Shown in pieces: positions 17,907 to 25,975 of a DNA stretch of 64,000 bases (its first letter is position 1; each line of letters begins with the position of its first letter). The notes beneath the pieces are model-generated. The model was not told the DNA's origin, searched no databases, and worked only from the letters and a program-made list of their open reading frames with translations. The translations under genes and the position numbers were made by a program. The DNA is taken from NCBI GenBank assembly GCA_004297765.1, contig SCTZ01000200.1, positions 40,443 to 104,442 on the forward strand. Reading direction: 5' to 3'. Source of the DNA: Chloroflexota bacterium (GTDB taxonomy: Bacteria > Chloroflexota > Dehalococcoidia > FW602-bin16).

Positions 17907-19532
17907 ATGCCGGATGTCTTCGCCCAACTCGGAGTGCTCCTGACCGTGGCATGGGCCGCCGCAGCTCTGGCGGTCGTACTGCGCGTTCGGCTCCCATCCG
18001 TTCCTGCTCGAGCGGCAGACGCGGTCTTCCACTTGGCGGCCATTGGCTACTGCATCATGCTCGCCACACTGGCTATCATGCGGCACGATAGCCTGCACAG
18101 CCACGCCTTCGACCTGGGCATCTTCGACCAGATCCTCTGGAACTCCGCCCGCGGCCACGTGATGGAGGCGTCCCTGATCTGGGATAAGGCAACCTTTCTT
18201 GGCAACCACATCTCACCAACTTTGCTGCTCTTCGTCCCGGCTTACTGGCTGGTCTCCGATCCACGCGTCCTCCTGATAGGCCAGGCCATCGCCCTGACGT
18301 CGGGCGCATTGCCGATCTACTGGTACGCTCGACGCGAATCGAGCAATCGGAGTTTGGCGCTCGTTCTCGCTCTCAGCTACTTCACGTATCCAGCGACCCT
18401 GTACGTCAATCTGTTCGATTTCCATGAGTTCGCCCTCGCCGTGCCTTTCATGTCCTTCTCCATCTACTTCATGCTCACAGGACGCTTTCTTGCCTTCGCG
18501 GTTTGTGCGCTACTCCTGCTGGCGACAAAAGAGGATCTGGGCGTCCTCGTCTCAATGTTGGGGCTGCGCGCGCTCTTGTTCCACCGGCAGTGGCTGGTGG
18601 GGCTGCCGCTCGCCATCGGCGGTGTGGTGTGGACGGCCCTGGCGATCTCGACGCTCATTCCAGCCAAGAATCCATCCGGCATCTATCCCTTTGAAGCATT
18701 GTATGCGTATCTAGGGGCCAGCCAACTAGACATCCTGGTGAATCTGATCACGCATCCCATGCGCTCTCTGCAAATCATCTTCGAGATGCCGAAGATCGAA
18801 TACGTGCTGCGCCTGCTCGTCCCGCTGGGTTTGCTTCCGCTGGCAGGACTCACCATGTGGCCCCTGGCACTGCCGACACTGGCGTATCTGCTGCTTAGCG
18901 CCGATCCCGGTCGGTACTCCATCACGACGCAGTACAGCGCCCCATTGGTACCGCTCTTCTTCTTCGCCGCCGTGGAGGGATGCAGGCGAATCATCCAACG
19001 CGATTTCGTGGCACAACGGGCCGTCACTCTCTCCTCGCTCGGAGATCAGCCTCACCCATCCACCGCTCGCCGTGTGAGGCTAATCACTCGCGTGGACAAC
19101 CGCAGAACCCTAACCGCCGGAATAGCCGCTATCATCGCCATTAGCGCCCTGGGCAGCTACGTGTTGCACGGACCAGGTCTCTTCGCCCAGGGCTTCGACC
19201 CCAAAGAGTTCCAACTGACCGACCACGCTCGCACCGGACTGCAGCTCATGAAGGAGATCCCCGCCGACGCCAGTGTGATCGCCCAGGGCGATCTCGTTCC
19301 ACAGCTATCCGGTCGTCGCGTCATCTATATGTGGCCATGGATCGGAGAGCTATCGACGATCGACTACATCCTGTTGGATCAGCAGGGCAACAAGTATCCG
19401 CTGGATGATCCAGAGGAGAACTACTTCCGGTCTGTCGAGGAGATGCGAGCTAACACCGACTTCGTGGTCGAGCGCGAAGAAGATGGCTACCTTCTCTTGC
19501 GGAACATCCAGACATCCAAACCCGCGAAGTAG
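17907..19532 (+). CDS. DUF2079 family membrane protein
   Basis: A 541-residue polytopic protein. 'LHSHAFDLGIFDQILWNSARGHVMEASL' and 'FLGNHISPTLLLFVPAYWLVSDPRVLLIGQ' are the family landmarks, with conserved acidic and His residues in the first extracytoplasmic loop, as in GT-C folds. 'NLFDFHEFALAVPFM' and 'LLLATKEDLGVLVSMLG' are further conserved blocks. The C-terminal soluble part contains 'IPADASVIAQGDLVPQLSGRRVIYMWP'. The function of DUF2079 is not established. Its shape and its place after two GT39-like genes suggest a membrane glycosyltransferase. Confidence 0.8.
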   Translation: MPDVFAQLGVLLTVAWAAAALAVVLRVRLPSVPARAADAVFHLAAIGYCIMLATLAIMRHDSLHSHAFDLGIFDQILWNSARGHVMEASLIWDKATFLGNHISPTLLLFVPAYWLVSDPRVLLIGQAIALTSGALPIYWYARRESSNRSLALVLALSYFTYPATLYVNLFDFHEFALAVPFMSFSIYFMLTGRFLAFAVCALLLLATKEDLGVLVSMLGLRALLFHRQWLVGLPLAIGGVVWTALAISTLIPAKNPSGIYPFEALYAYLGASQLDILVNLITHPMRSLQIIFEMPKIEYVLRLLVPLGLLPLAGLTMWPLALPTLAYLLLSADPGRYSITTQYSAPLVPLFFFAAVEGCRRIIQRDFVAQRAVTLSSLGDQPHPSTARRVRLITRVDNRRTLTAGIAAIIAISALGSYVLHGPGLFAQGFDPKEFQLTDHARTGLQLMKEIPADASVIAQGDLVPQLSGRRVIYMWPWIGELSTIDYILLDQQGNKYPLDDPEENYFRSVEEMRANTDFVVEREEDGYLLLRNIQTSKPAK

Positions 19533-19727
19533 AGTCCAACTTCGGCGGCATCAGTCGGTTGGTCGGCATCGACTTGGCGACCATGAACCGCACGCCCATT
19601 CTGAACGATCAAAGCGCTCGAATGGATACTCGCGTCAAGATCGAGGGTGTGGAGCTTGCATTTTGAGCGTCTTCCTTTTCACGAGCCGTCAGCAAATCGA
19701 TGGGGCAAGGGCATCGTCCGAAACATG

Positions 19728-19756
19728 TTGACCGGTCGCGCCTATGAGGATATAAT
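19728..19756 (+). promoter_or_regulatory. near-consensus sigma-70 promoter
   Basis: TTGACC, 17 bases, TATAAT: one of the best promoter matches in the window. No start codon with a ribosome-binding site follows. The predicted transcript from about 19763 runs into an intrinsic terminator at 19868-19909. Confidence 0.7.
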
Positions 19757-19762
19757 CAGTCC

Positions 19763-19909
19763 GTGTATGGTTCCCTGACGCAGTCGACCCGTTGGTTTTC
19801 AGGAACGCGGCTCGCAATCGTGTTGGCGCGTGGAAAGGGACAGCTAGCAACATGTCGGAACCAGAGCAGCCGCCCTCTGAACACACATATAGAGGGCGGC
19901 TTTCTTTGT
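19763..19909 (+). ncRNA. candidate structured small RNA or purF leader
   Basis: About 147 nt between a consensus promoter and a strong terminator. Internal pairing is visible: GGTTCC near the 5' end can close with GGAACC near 19855-19860; GTTCCCTGA can alternatively pair with TCAGGAAC; and CGCAA-TCGTG-TTGGCG forms a small hairpin. I found no T-box sequence and no match to the purine, ZTP, PRPP/ykkC or glycine aptamers. A weak resemblance to the SRP RNA GGAA loop does not hold because the closing pair is missing. It could be a free RNA (possibly 6S-like) or an attenuator for purF, about 200 nt downstream. Most of the 19533-20116 interval is otherwise empty. Confidence 0.45.
19868..19909 (+). 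terminator. intrinsic terminator
   Basis: AGCCGCCCTCT pairs perfectly with AGAGGGCGGCT across a 12-nt loop, followed by TTTCTTTGTG. It ends the candidate RNA and lies about 200 bases before purF. Confidence 0.8.
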
Positions 19910-19967
19910 GTATCAGGCTGAGCTAGTGATCTATCACATGGCGTCAGGGTGTTCTGAAAGCCGGTTC

Positions 19968-20016
19968 TTTGTCATTCTGAGAGCCGCAGCGCGAAGAATC
20001 CGCACCCCACGACCCG
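19968..20016. repeat. fragment of the dispersed 'CATTCTGAG' repeat
   Basis: TTTGTCATTCTGAG-A-GCCGCAGCGCGAAGAATCCG matches the left interior of the MITE-like element at 25542-25720 almost base for base but lacks its terminal inverted repeats. It is a partial or decayed copy between the terminator and purF. Confidence 0.75.
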
Positions 20017-20116
20017 CGTGCTGTACGGGGTCCGGATCTTTCGACCTGCTCGCCTCACAGTAATGGCGAGGGGTGCGGGTGTGGATAACTGCCCGCGCTA
20101 CAGGGTGAGGTGACGG

Positions 20117-21511
20117 TTGATCGACCAATTGCATGAGGCCTGCGGTATCTTTGGCATTTACGCGCCCGGAGTAGACGTGGCGCGCACTACCTTCTTTGGG
20201 CTGTTCGCCCTGCAACATCGCGGGCAAGAGAGCGCGGGCATCGCCGTGGCGGGGGACGGAGTGCGCGTGCACAAGGGCATGGGACTGGTGTCCCAAGTTT
20301 TCACAGAAGACTCGCTGGCCGGACTACGTGGGATCAGCGCGATTGGACACAACCGCTATTCCACGACAGGCTCCTCACGCTACGCCAACGCCCAACCGAT
20401 CCTGACAGAAAGCCACCTGGGCCGCTTCGCCCTGGCCCACAATGGCAATATCTTCAACGCCGGCTACCTGCGCAACCGGCTTTCGGGCAACGGCTGCGAG
20501 TTCAGCTCCACTAGCGATTCAGAGGTCATCGCTCTGCTGATCGCGGCCTCCTACGGCCACGATTGGGTGAGCAAGATCCAGCATACTATGCCGCAACTGG
20601 CCGGGGCGTACAGCCTGGTTCTCTTAACCGATCGAGAGTTGATCGGTGTGCGCGACCCGTTAGGCGTGCGCCCCCTGTGCATTGGCCGTCACGAGGCCGG
20701 TTGGGTGCTGGCTTCGGAGAGCTGCGCCCTGGATACTATCGGCGCGCATCTGGTGCGCGAGGTGGAGCCCGGCGAGATCGTTATCATCGACGAGAATGGT
20801 CTGCACAGCGTCCTTGGTCAACAAAGCGAGCGTAAGGCTCTCTGTATCTTCGAGTACATTTACTTCGCACGACCGGACAGCCAGATCAACGGACGTCTGC
20901 TCTACGAGACGCGAGAAGCCATGGGTGCGGCGCTGGCTAGAGAGTACCCGGTGCCTGCGGATATCGTGATGGATATTCCCGACTCGGCCACCGCGGCCGG
21001 GATTGGCTATGCCCGGCAATCGGGCGTGCCGTTCAGCACCGGTCTGATCAAGAACCGCTACATCGGTCGCACCTTCATCCAGCCGGACCAGCGTATCCGA
21101 AAGATGGGGGTCGAGCTAAAGTTCAATCCGTTGCCGGGCGTCCTATCGGGCAAGCGCGTCGTGGTGGTAGACGATAGCATCGTGCGCGGCACGACGACCT
21201 TGCCGGTGATCAACCTGCTGCGCAAGGCTGGGGTCAAAGAGGTTCACCTGCGCATCTGCGCTCCTCCGATCACGCATCCCTGCTATTTCGGCGTGGATAT
21301 GGCCACGCGGGCCGAGCTTATCGCCGCGCGCCACAGCGTCGAGGAGATCGCTCGGCACGTGGGTGCCGACAGCCTGGGCTACCTCAGCCTGGAGGGCCTA
21401 ATACAAAGCGTCTCCTTGCCCCAGGAGGTGTTCTGTCTGGCCTGCTTCACGGGGCAGTATCCGATTCCGGTCCAGCTAGAGATGGACAAGTTGGCCTTTG
21501 AGCATGTGTAG
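20117..21511 (+). CDS. purF: amidophosphoribosyltransferase
   Basis: Catalyses the first committed step of purine synthesis: PRPP plus glutamine gives phosphoribosylamine. At 464 residues it has normal length. The N-terminal Ntn amidotransferase domain begins 'LHEACGIFGIYA'; the Cys becomes the nucleophile after removal of a short propeptide, as in Bacillus-type PurF. 'QHRGQESAGIA' and 'GHNRYSTTG' are glutaminase motifs. The phosphoribosyltransferase domain has the PRPP loop 'RVVVVDDSIVRGTTT', and 'CAPPITHPCYFGVDMATRAELIA' follows with C-terminal Cys residues typical of Fe-S-containing PurF. It starts at TTG 20117 with GAGGTG upstream. purN follows after 3 bases. Confidence 0.95.
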   Translation: MIDQLHEACGIFGIYAPGVDVARTTFFGLFALQHRGQESAGIAVAGDGVRVHKGMGLVSQVFTEDSLAGLRGISAIGHNRYSTTGSSRYANAQPILTESHLGRFALAHNGNIFNAGYLRNRLSGNGCEFSSTSDSEVIALLIAASYGHDWVSKIQHTMPQLAGAYSLVLLTDRELIGVRDPLGVRPLCIGRHEAGWVLASESCALDTIGAHLVREVEPGEIVIIDENGLHSVLGQQSERKALCIFEYIYFARPDSQINGRLLYETREAMGAALAREYPVPADIVMDIPDSATAAGIGYARQSGVPFSTGLIKNRYIGRTFIQPDQRIRKMGVELKFNPLPGVLSGKRVVVVDDSIVRGTTTLPVINLLRKAGVKEVHLRICAPPITHPCYFGVDMATRAELIAARHSVEEIARHVGADSLGYLSLEGLIQSVSLPQEVFCLACFTGQYPIPVQLEMDKLAFEHV

Positions 21512-21514
21512 AGG

Positions 21515-22153
21515 ATGGACGTTGTGACCGTCGAACAGTTCCCCATCGGCGTCCTGATCTCCGGACGCGGCTCGAACCTGCAGGCGATCCTTGACGCGAC
21601 GGAACGGGGCGAGGTAGCCGCGCGCGTGGTGGCGGTCATCAGCAATCGCGAGGACGCTTTCGGCCTGGAGCGTGCGCGTTGCCGCGGCATCCCGGCGGTA
21701 ACTTTCCCGCGACGCGACTATGCCACACGCCAGGAGCAGCAGGCCGCCATGGCCGCCGAGCTACAGCGCCGTGGGGTACGGCTCGTGGTTCTGGCAGGAT
21801 TCGATCAGGTCGTTGGAACCGCTCTCCTGCGGTCGTTCCCCAACGCCATCATCAACGTCCATCCTTCCCTTCTGCCAGCCTTCGGGGGTGGGCTGCATGC
21901 GCAGCGTGAGGCGCTGGATCACGGCGTGAAAGTCAGCGGCTGCACCGTGCATTTCGTCAGCCAGGACGTCGACGCTGGACCCATCATTCTGCAGGCGGCC
22001 GTGGAGGTTCGCGACGACGATACGGAGGAGAGCCTCTCCAACCGCATCCTCGCCCGGGAGCATCGGCTGTTGCCCAGGGCCGTCGACCTGATCGCGCGGA
22101 ACCGAGTGCGCGTGGAGGGTCGGCGCGTCTTGATTGCACCCAACCAAGACTGA
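21515..22153 (+). CDS. purN: phosphoribosylglycinamide formyltransferase
   Basis: Formylates GAR using 10-formyltetrahydrofolate. A 212-residue protein of the usual length for the GART fold. 'VLISGRGSNLQAIL' is the phosphate-binding loop. 'NAIINVHPSLLPAF' provides the catalytic Asn and His, and 'VSGCTVHFVSQDVDAGPII' carries the catalytic Asp and the folate-binding loop. ATG 21515 follows purF by 3 bases, and co-transcription in a purF-purN-purH operon is likely. Nothing in it is unusual. Confidence 0.94.
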   Translation: MDVVTVEQFPIGVLISGRGSNLQAILDATERGEVAARVVAVISNREDAFGLERARCRGIPAVTFPRRDYATRQEQQAAMAAELQRRGVRLVVLAGFDQVVGTALLRSFPNAIINVHPSLLPAFGGGLHAQREALDHGVKVSGCTVHFVSQDVDAGPIILQAAVEVRDDDTEESLSNRILAREHRLLPRAVDLIARNRVRVEGRRVLIAPNQD

Positions 22154-22221
22154 AAGAACATAATGTATAATAGCCGTCGATATGACAGCACAAGGCTTGA
22201 CACGCGACCATGGAGGTTTGA

Positions 22222-23769
22222 ATGCGAGCCATCATCAGCGTATCCGACAAGACGGGTCTCATCGACCTGGCCAGCGGACTGGCCAATGAGGGATGGGAGA
22301 TATTCTCCACGGGCGGCACGAAGAAGGCCCTGGTCGACGCCGGGGTAGCCGTCCACAGCGTCAGCGACGTGACCGGGTTTCCCGAGATCCTCGAGGGGCG
22401 CGTGAAGACGCTACATCCCCACATTCACGGGGGCATCCTGGCCAAAAAGGACGATGCCGAACATGTCCGCCAACTGGCGGAGCACGGCATCGAAGCCATC
22501 GATCTGGTGGTAGTCAACCTTTATCCCTTCGCTCAGACCGTAGCCAGGCCCGACGCGACCCTGAGCGACGCGCTGGAGAACATCGACATCGGCGGACCAA
22601 CCATGATTCGGGCGGCCGCCAAGAACTTCCCCTCGGTCCTGATCGTGGTCGATCCGGCCGACTACCCCGAGGTTCTGCGCCGCATCACAGAGGGCAGCGT
22701 GGATCTCGAGATGCGCAAGATACTGGCGCAGAAGGCGTTTCAGCACACGGCGACCTACGATACTGCCATCGCTCACTACCTGCGGCCCGCGCAGCAGTTG
22801 TTCCCGCCTGAGCTAACCTTAGCCATGTCCAAAGTGACGGACCTGCGCTACGGTGAGAACCCGCATCAGTCCGCTGCGTTTTACCGTGAGAAGGGACGAC
22901 CGGTCACAGGATTGAGCGTGGCCGCCGCGACCCAACTGCACGGCAAGGAACTGTCGTACAATAACATTCTGGATCTGGACGCCGCCATCGGCATCGTGAA
23001 CGACTTCGGCGCACCCACGGTGGTTGTGGTCAAGCACCACAACCCCTGCGGACTGGCCAGCAACGCCGACCTGACCGAAGCGTACCGACGCGCACTGGCC
23101 GGCGATCCCATCTCAGCTTTCGGCGGCATCGTGGGATTCAACCGCGTAGTCGATGCTGTGACGGCCGAAGAGATCGCCCGCACCCACTACGACGTGCTGA
23201 TCGCGCCGGGTTACGAAGAGGCCGCTCTGGAGCGGCTGAAGCGCAAGCGCGACATGCGCATTCTGGCCGTGGGCGATGGCGTGACCGTGCAAGAGCCGAA
23301 CGAGTCCACACCGCGGCTGGAGGTCCGTCAGGTCTCCGGTGGGTACCTCATCCAAACCCGCGACGAGATCTCGGACGACGACATTCAACTCCAGCCCGTG
23401 ACCGCGCGGCGGCCCACGCTCGAGGAGATCACCGACCTGATCTTCGCCTGGCGGTCTGTGAAGCACGTGAAATCCAACGCCATCGTGCTGGTCAAAGAGG
23501 GCGCCCTGGTCGGCGTAGGAGCCGGTCAGCCCAACCGTGCGCTGAGCGTCGAGATCGCCGCCAAGCAGGCCAAAGATCGTGCCGTCGGCTCGGTCCTGGC
23601 CTCGGATGCCTTCTTCCCGTTCCCGGACGGCGTAGAGCTAGCCGCCCGAGCCGGCGTCACCGCCATCATCCAACCCGGCGGCTCCCTCCGCGACGAAGAA
23701 GTCATCCGCATCGCCAACCGCAATCGCCTGGCCATGGTCTTTACGAGCAGGCGGCATTTTAAGCACTGA
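22222..23769 (+). CDS. purH: bifunctional AICAR transformylase/IMP cyclohydrolase
   Basis: Performs the last two steps of IMP synthesis. 515 residues, standard length. The N-terminal MGS-like cyclohydrolase domain has 'RAIISVSDKTGLIDLA', 'STGGTKKALVDAGV' and 'GRVKTLHPHIHGGIL'. The C-terminal transformylase domain has 'DLRYGENPHQSAAFY' and 'VVKHHNPCGLAS', the Lys-His catalytic segment. A GGAGG site lies 6 nt before the ATG. A TATAAT at 22166-22171 sits in the purN-purH gap without a good -35 partner, so an internal promoter is possible but unproven. Confidence 0.95.
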   Translation: MRAIISVSDKTGLIDLASGLANEGWEIFSTGGTKKALVDAGVAVHSVSDVTGFPEILEGRVKTLHPHIHGGILAKKDDAEHVRQLAEHGIEAIDLVVVNLYPFAQTVARPDATLSDALENIDIGGPTMIRAAAKNFPSVLIVVDPADYPEVLRRITEGSVDLEMRKILAQKAFQHTATYDTAIAHYLRPAQQLFPPELTLAMSKVTDLRYGENPHQSAAFYREKGRPVTGLSVAAATQLHGKELSYNNILDLDAAIGIVNDFGAPTVVVVKHHNPCGLASNADLTEAYRRALAGDPISAFGGIVGFNRVVDAVTAEEIARTHYDVLIAPGYEEAALERLKRKRDMRILAVGDGVTVQEPNESTPRLEVRQVSGGYLIQTRDEISDDDIQLQPVTARRPTLEEITDLIFAWRSVKHVKSNAIVLVKEGALVGVGAGQPNRALSVEIAAKQAKDRAVGSVLASDAFFPFPDGVELAARAGVTAIIQPGGSLRDEEVIRIANRNRLAMVFTSRRHFKH

Positions 23770-23806
23770 GTGTGTCGTTCCGCAAATGAAGTATCCTGTC
23801 GGACAA

Positions 23807-23841
23807 GACCGCCGCGGTCGCCTCAGGCGACCGCGGCGGTC
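23807..23841. repeat. perfect hairpin with TCA loop downstream of purH
   Basis: GACCGCCGCGGTCGCC-TCA-GGCGACCGCGGCGGTC: 16-bp perfect arms. The hairpin at 54972-55006 has the same arm length, loop and central CGCCTCAGGCG core but a different outer stem. There is no T-tract, so termination is uncertain. Confidence 0.85.
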
Positions 23842-23935
23842 TCCGGCGGTCCACTTGCGTCGTCTCCGCAGTAGGGCGCTGACTCAAGGAGCGACACACC
23901 AAGCCTGAGACCAAACTAATCCTTTTCGCAAACCG

Positions 23936-23957
23936 GGGCGGACCGTCGAGTCCGCCC
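23936..23957 (+). terminator. possible terminator of the purine operon
   Basis: GGGCGGAC-CGTCGA-GTCCGCCC followed by TTCGTGTT. The stem is perfect and the T-tract is imperfect. Confidence 0.5.
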
Positions 23958-24126
23958 TTCGTGTTCTCAGAGACAATTGGCTACCGGACTACCAACCGCT
24001 ATTGACGTTCCCCGGCAGCGACAGTACACTGCAGCCATCAGAACAACCTGGCGAGCTGATATCTTGTATTGTGCGCCCGCCCGATCCTGTTGGTCAGGTT
24101 CGCGCCCAGTGGTCAAGGTCCATCCT

Positions 24127-24471
24127 TCCGCTGGGACGAAGGGCGGCGCTTCCTACTACAAGTATGCTAGCAGTCTGGTGTTCGAGAACGCCAAGGAAGT
24201 CCTGACTGAGGCAACGGTAATTATCGACGGGAGCGGCAGCAGGGAGTTCCCGCGGCAACTACAGTCCTATTTGAAGCGGCGCATCAACGATCCAGGACAG
24301 CGCGCTATCCGCAAAGTCAAGTTGCAGGACTCGTCCCGCAACAACCTGGTTCAGTTGGTGGATATGGTGGCATGAGCGATCCATCGCAGCTTCGGCTGGA
24401 AACAGGATGCCGACCTATACCGTCCTATCGTGAGTCACCGTGAGATGCGGGTACAATTCTGGCCCAAATGA
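24127..24471 (+). pseudogene. DUF3800 gene remnant, truncated and interrupted by a stop
   Basis: The frame from about 24127 reads 'GASYYKYASSLVFENAKEVLTEATVIIDGSGSREF...LQDSSRNNLVQLVDMVA', the C-terminal half of a DUF3800 protein. TGA at 24373-24375 stands where family members continue 'MVAGAI(R/H)RS', so a Gly codon (GGA) has probably become TGA. The same frame continues 'AIHRSFGWKQDADLYRPIVSHREMRVQFWPK' to a second stop at 24469-24471, which fits the normal family C-terminus. The N-terminal half, with the family's 'DESG' region, is not recognisable upstream. The track ORF at 23977 has an unrelated-looking N-terminus. DUF3800 proteins are common in accessory and defence-related islands. Confidence 0.7.
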
Positions 24472-24649
24472 GTCGACCTGCCCCCTAGCCCTTCCGCAGA
24501 AGGACACGCACACCGTACGGTGACAATTCGGGAGGCAGGTCATTTCCACCTCATATGATAGCCAACTTGTTTACAGTTGTCAACGGTCAGGCCGGCGCAT
24601 ATCCGGTCGAGAACTCCTGAAGGCAAAGCAAGAAGTCGCAGTTATCCGC

Positions 24650-25006
24650 CTACCGTACTTGCGACACGTAGTCCAGCCCATACTCGGAGATGCCTTCAGG
24701 ATGCTCGTTATCGTACCGTGCGATGGCTCTTGCGATCAAGCTGAATTGGTCACCGGGCATGGTGTACGGGACGATCAGGACGCCGGCGTGAGGTCGCTCC
24801 TGCTCCAAGAACTTGACGGTCAGCGCCACAAAGTGGTCCCGATTGCGGGTCACCAGACAACGGCCCTCGTTCGCGGCGAATGCCAAGTGAACGTCGTCGC
24901 CCGAGCCGACGTTTCCGCTCTCATGGGCCGTGATGATATCGACTCCCATTCCCCTGGCGATCTCCGCTATCTTTCCCGAAAGGTCCTCATCGAGATAGAA
25001 GCGCAC
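24650..25006 (-). CDS. DUF5615 family PIN-like toxin
   Basis: A 118-residue protein beginning 'MRFYLDEDLSGKIAEIAR', with 'DIITAHESGNVGSGDDVHLAFAANEGRCLVTRNRDHF'. The spaced acidic residues and 'LVTRNRDHF' are those of the DUF5615/Mut7-C PIN-like nucleases. These are typical toxins paired with DUF433 antitoxins. It starts at GTG 25006, 2 bases after the antitoxin stop; its SD (AAGGAGA) lies inside the last codons of the antitoxin, so translation is coupled. The probable role is RNA cleavage in a type II toxin-antitoxin system; the target is unknown. Confidence 0.8.
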   Translation of the reverse strand: MRFYLDEDLSGKIAEIARGMGVDIITAHESGNVGSGDDVHLAFAANEGRCLVTRNRDHFVALTVKFLEQERPHAGVLIVPYTMPGDQFSLIARAIARYDNEHPEGISEYGLDYVSQVR

Positions 25007-25008
25007 GC

Positions 25009-25431
25009 CTATCTCCTTTTCGGTGACATGAACGGATAGCGCTTCCAGACCGCTTCAGCAGTCCATTGTTCGTCTCTCCGGATGCGCTCCTCTATTTCTT
25101 CAGGATAGGCTTCAGCATAGGCCAGGGCTGACCTGAGTTGGGTGTCGGATAGCCAGTCGAAGGCTGCTTTCAGCCGATCCCAGGAGTTTTCCATGGACCG
25201 ATATGCTTGAACTACCTCGAAGACCTCGAGACCGGTTCCGGCGACGCGTGCCACACGACCGCCGGAAGGGCTGTCGGCGAACACCACACCCGGAATGCGC
25301 CGCATCTTGATTCCCTCCAGCAGCAGCTCGTTGGCGACGCTCGAAAAATCGCGCCTGGCCAGATGCGCTTCTTCTTCTAGGGGGAGCCTGACTTCATCGG
25401 GCATTCGGATCGTTTTCGGCACTGCAACCAT
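25009..25431 (-). CDS. DUF433-type antitoxin with N-terminal ribbon-helix-helix-like segment
   Basis: About 140 residues. The N-terminal part 'KTIRMPDEVRLPLEEEAHLARRDFSSVANELLLEGIKMRR' looks like a ribbon-helix-helix DNA-binding region. The C-terminal part 'GVVFADSPSGGRVARVAGTGLEVFEVVQAYRSMENSWDRLKAAFDWLSDTQLRSALAYAEAYPEEIEE' is DUF433-like. I prefer ATG 25431 (GGAGG 8 nt upstream) over the track start 25464. It is the first gene of the pair, as usual for antitoxins, and probably represses the promoter at 25465-25493. Confidence 0.8.
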   Translation of the reverse strand: MVAVPKTIRMPDEVRLPLEEEAHLARRDFSSVANELLLEGIKMRRIPGVVFADSPSGGRVARVAGTGLEVFEVVQAYRSMENSWDRLKAAFDWLSDTQLRSALAYAEAYPEEIEERIRRDEQWTAEAVWKRYPFMSPKRR

Positions 25432-25464
25432 CACTCGTACCTCCGCTAATGCGCTGTCATACAT

Positions 25465-25493
25465 AGCATATATGTCTTATGGGTCCGTGTCAA
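25465..25493 (-). promoter_or_regulatory. promoter of the toxin-antitoxin operon
   Basis: On the minus strand: TTGACA, 17 bases, TATGCT, about 30 bases before the antitoxin ATG. AT-rich near-palindromic sequence around CATATATG overlaps it and could be the antitoxin operator. Confidence 0.65.
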
Positions 25494-25541
25494 CACGAAC
25501 GGAACTGTCGAATAGTCATGCGGGGTGATCCTTCGCTGCGG

Positions 25542-25720
25542 CTTAATACTACAACCGTACTTTGTCATTCTGAGCGCCGCAGCGCGAAGAATCCGTATCC
25601 CCAGGGCGCGGATTCTTCGGCGCCTGCCCTGAGCCGAGCCGAAGGGTGCGCGCCTCAGAATGACCAACGCAGGCGGTGCTCAAGATGAGAAGTTCGATGA
25701 ACTACGGTTGTAGTATTAAG
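25542..25720. mobile_element. 179-bp MITE-like element with perfect 18-bp terminal inverted repeats
   Basis: CTTAATACTACAACCGTA at 25542-25559 is the exact reverse complement of TACGGTTGTAGTATTAAG at 25703-25720. The interior holds nested inverted repeats (TCATTCTGAG...CTCAGAATGA and GAAGAATCCG...CGGATTCTTC). A second copy with the same TACTACAACCGTA end but a different flank (CTTAG) begins at 63880, so the element edge is at or near TACTAC, with TA as a possible target duplication as in IS630/mariner-type elements. It encodes nothing and lies upstream of the toxin-antitoxin promoter. Confidence 0.8.
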
Positions 25721-25751
25721 GATGACATAATGTTCTTTCGCGGCAGTTCCC

Positions 25752-25840
25752 TCGTGATTGGCCAGACCGAGTCGGTTTCGGAAACTGACTCGGTCTATTG
25801 GTCGCGATCGTGAGCTCCCTGATGGGAGAGAGCACAAGAG
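25752..25840. repeat. hairpin-bearing intergenic repeat, copy 1
   Basis: ATTGGCCAGACCGAGTCGGTTTCGGAAAC...GACTCGGTCT...GGTCGCGATC...CTGATGGG resembles 37366-37458 over about 85 bases. The core AGACCGAGTC/GACTCGGTCT (25764-25796) forms a perfect 10-bp stem. Confidence 0.65.
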
Positions 25841-25907
25841 AAGCTTCGGTCGGGTTGAACGCTCAGAACCGTGGTGGTCAACTACGAGGTCGTCCCCACT
25901 CCCCCCT

Positions 25908-25927
25908 GGCGGACACGGCGGTCCGCC
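25908..25927. repeat. small hairpin GGCGGAC-ACGGCG-GTCCGCC
   Basis: A 7-bp perfect stem just downstream of recJ (minus strand), without a T-tract. It may be a weak terminator or a short dispersed repeat. The rest of 25432-25975 holds the promoter, MITE and hairpin repeat listed separately. Confidence 0.5.
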
Positions 25928-25975
25928 CCTACGTGGGCTTGGACGAGTGTTTGGACCGTACGAGATGCTGCAATC

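Noticed and set aside
19533-19665. Frame 'SNFGGISRLVGIDLATMNRTPILND...VELAF' after the DUF2079 stop
   Set aside because: It faintly resembles the start of the GT39 C-terminal domain but lacks a start, the rest of the domain and any family core; too weak to call even a pseudogene.
19763-19909. SRP RNA (4.5S) or T-box leader
   Set aside because: 'GTCGGAACCAGAGCAGCC' superficially resembles the SRP GGAA loop, but the closing pairs do not form; no T-box AGGGTGGNACCGCG sequence is present.
22166-22171. TATAAT between purN and purH as an internal promoter
   Set aside because: No acceptable -35 at 16-18 bases; left as a remark in the purH entry.
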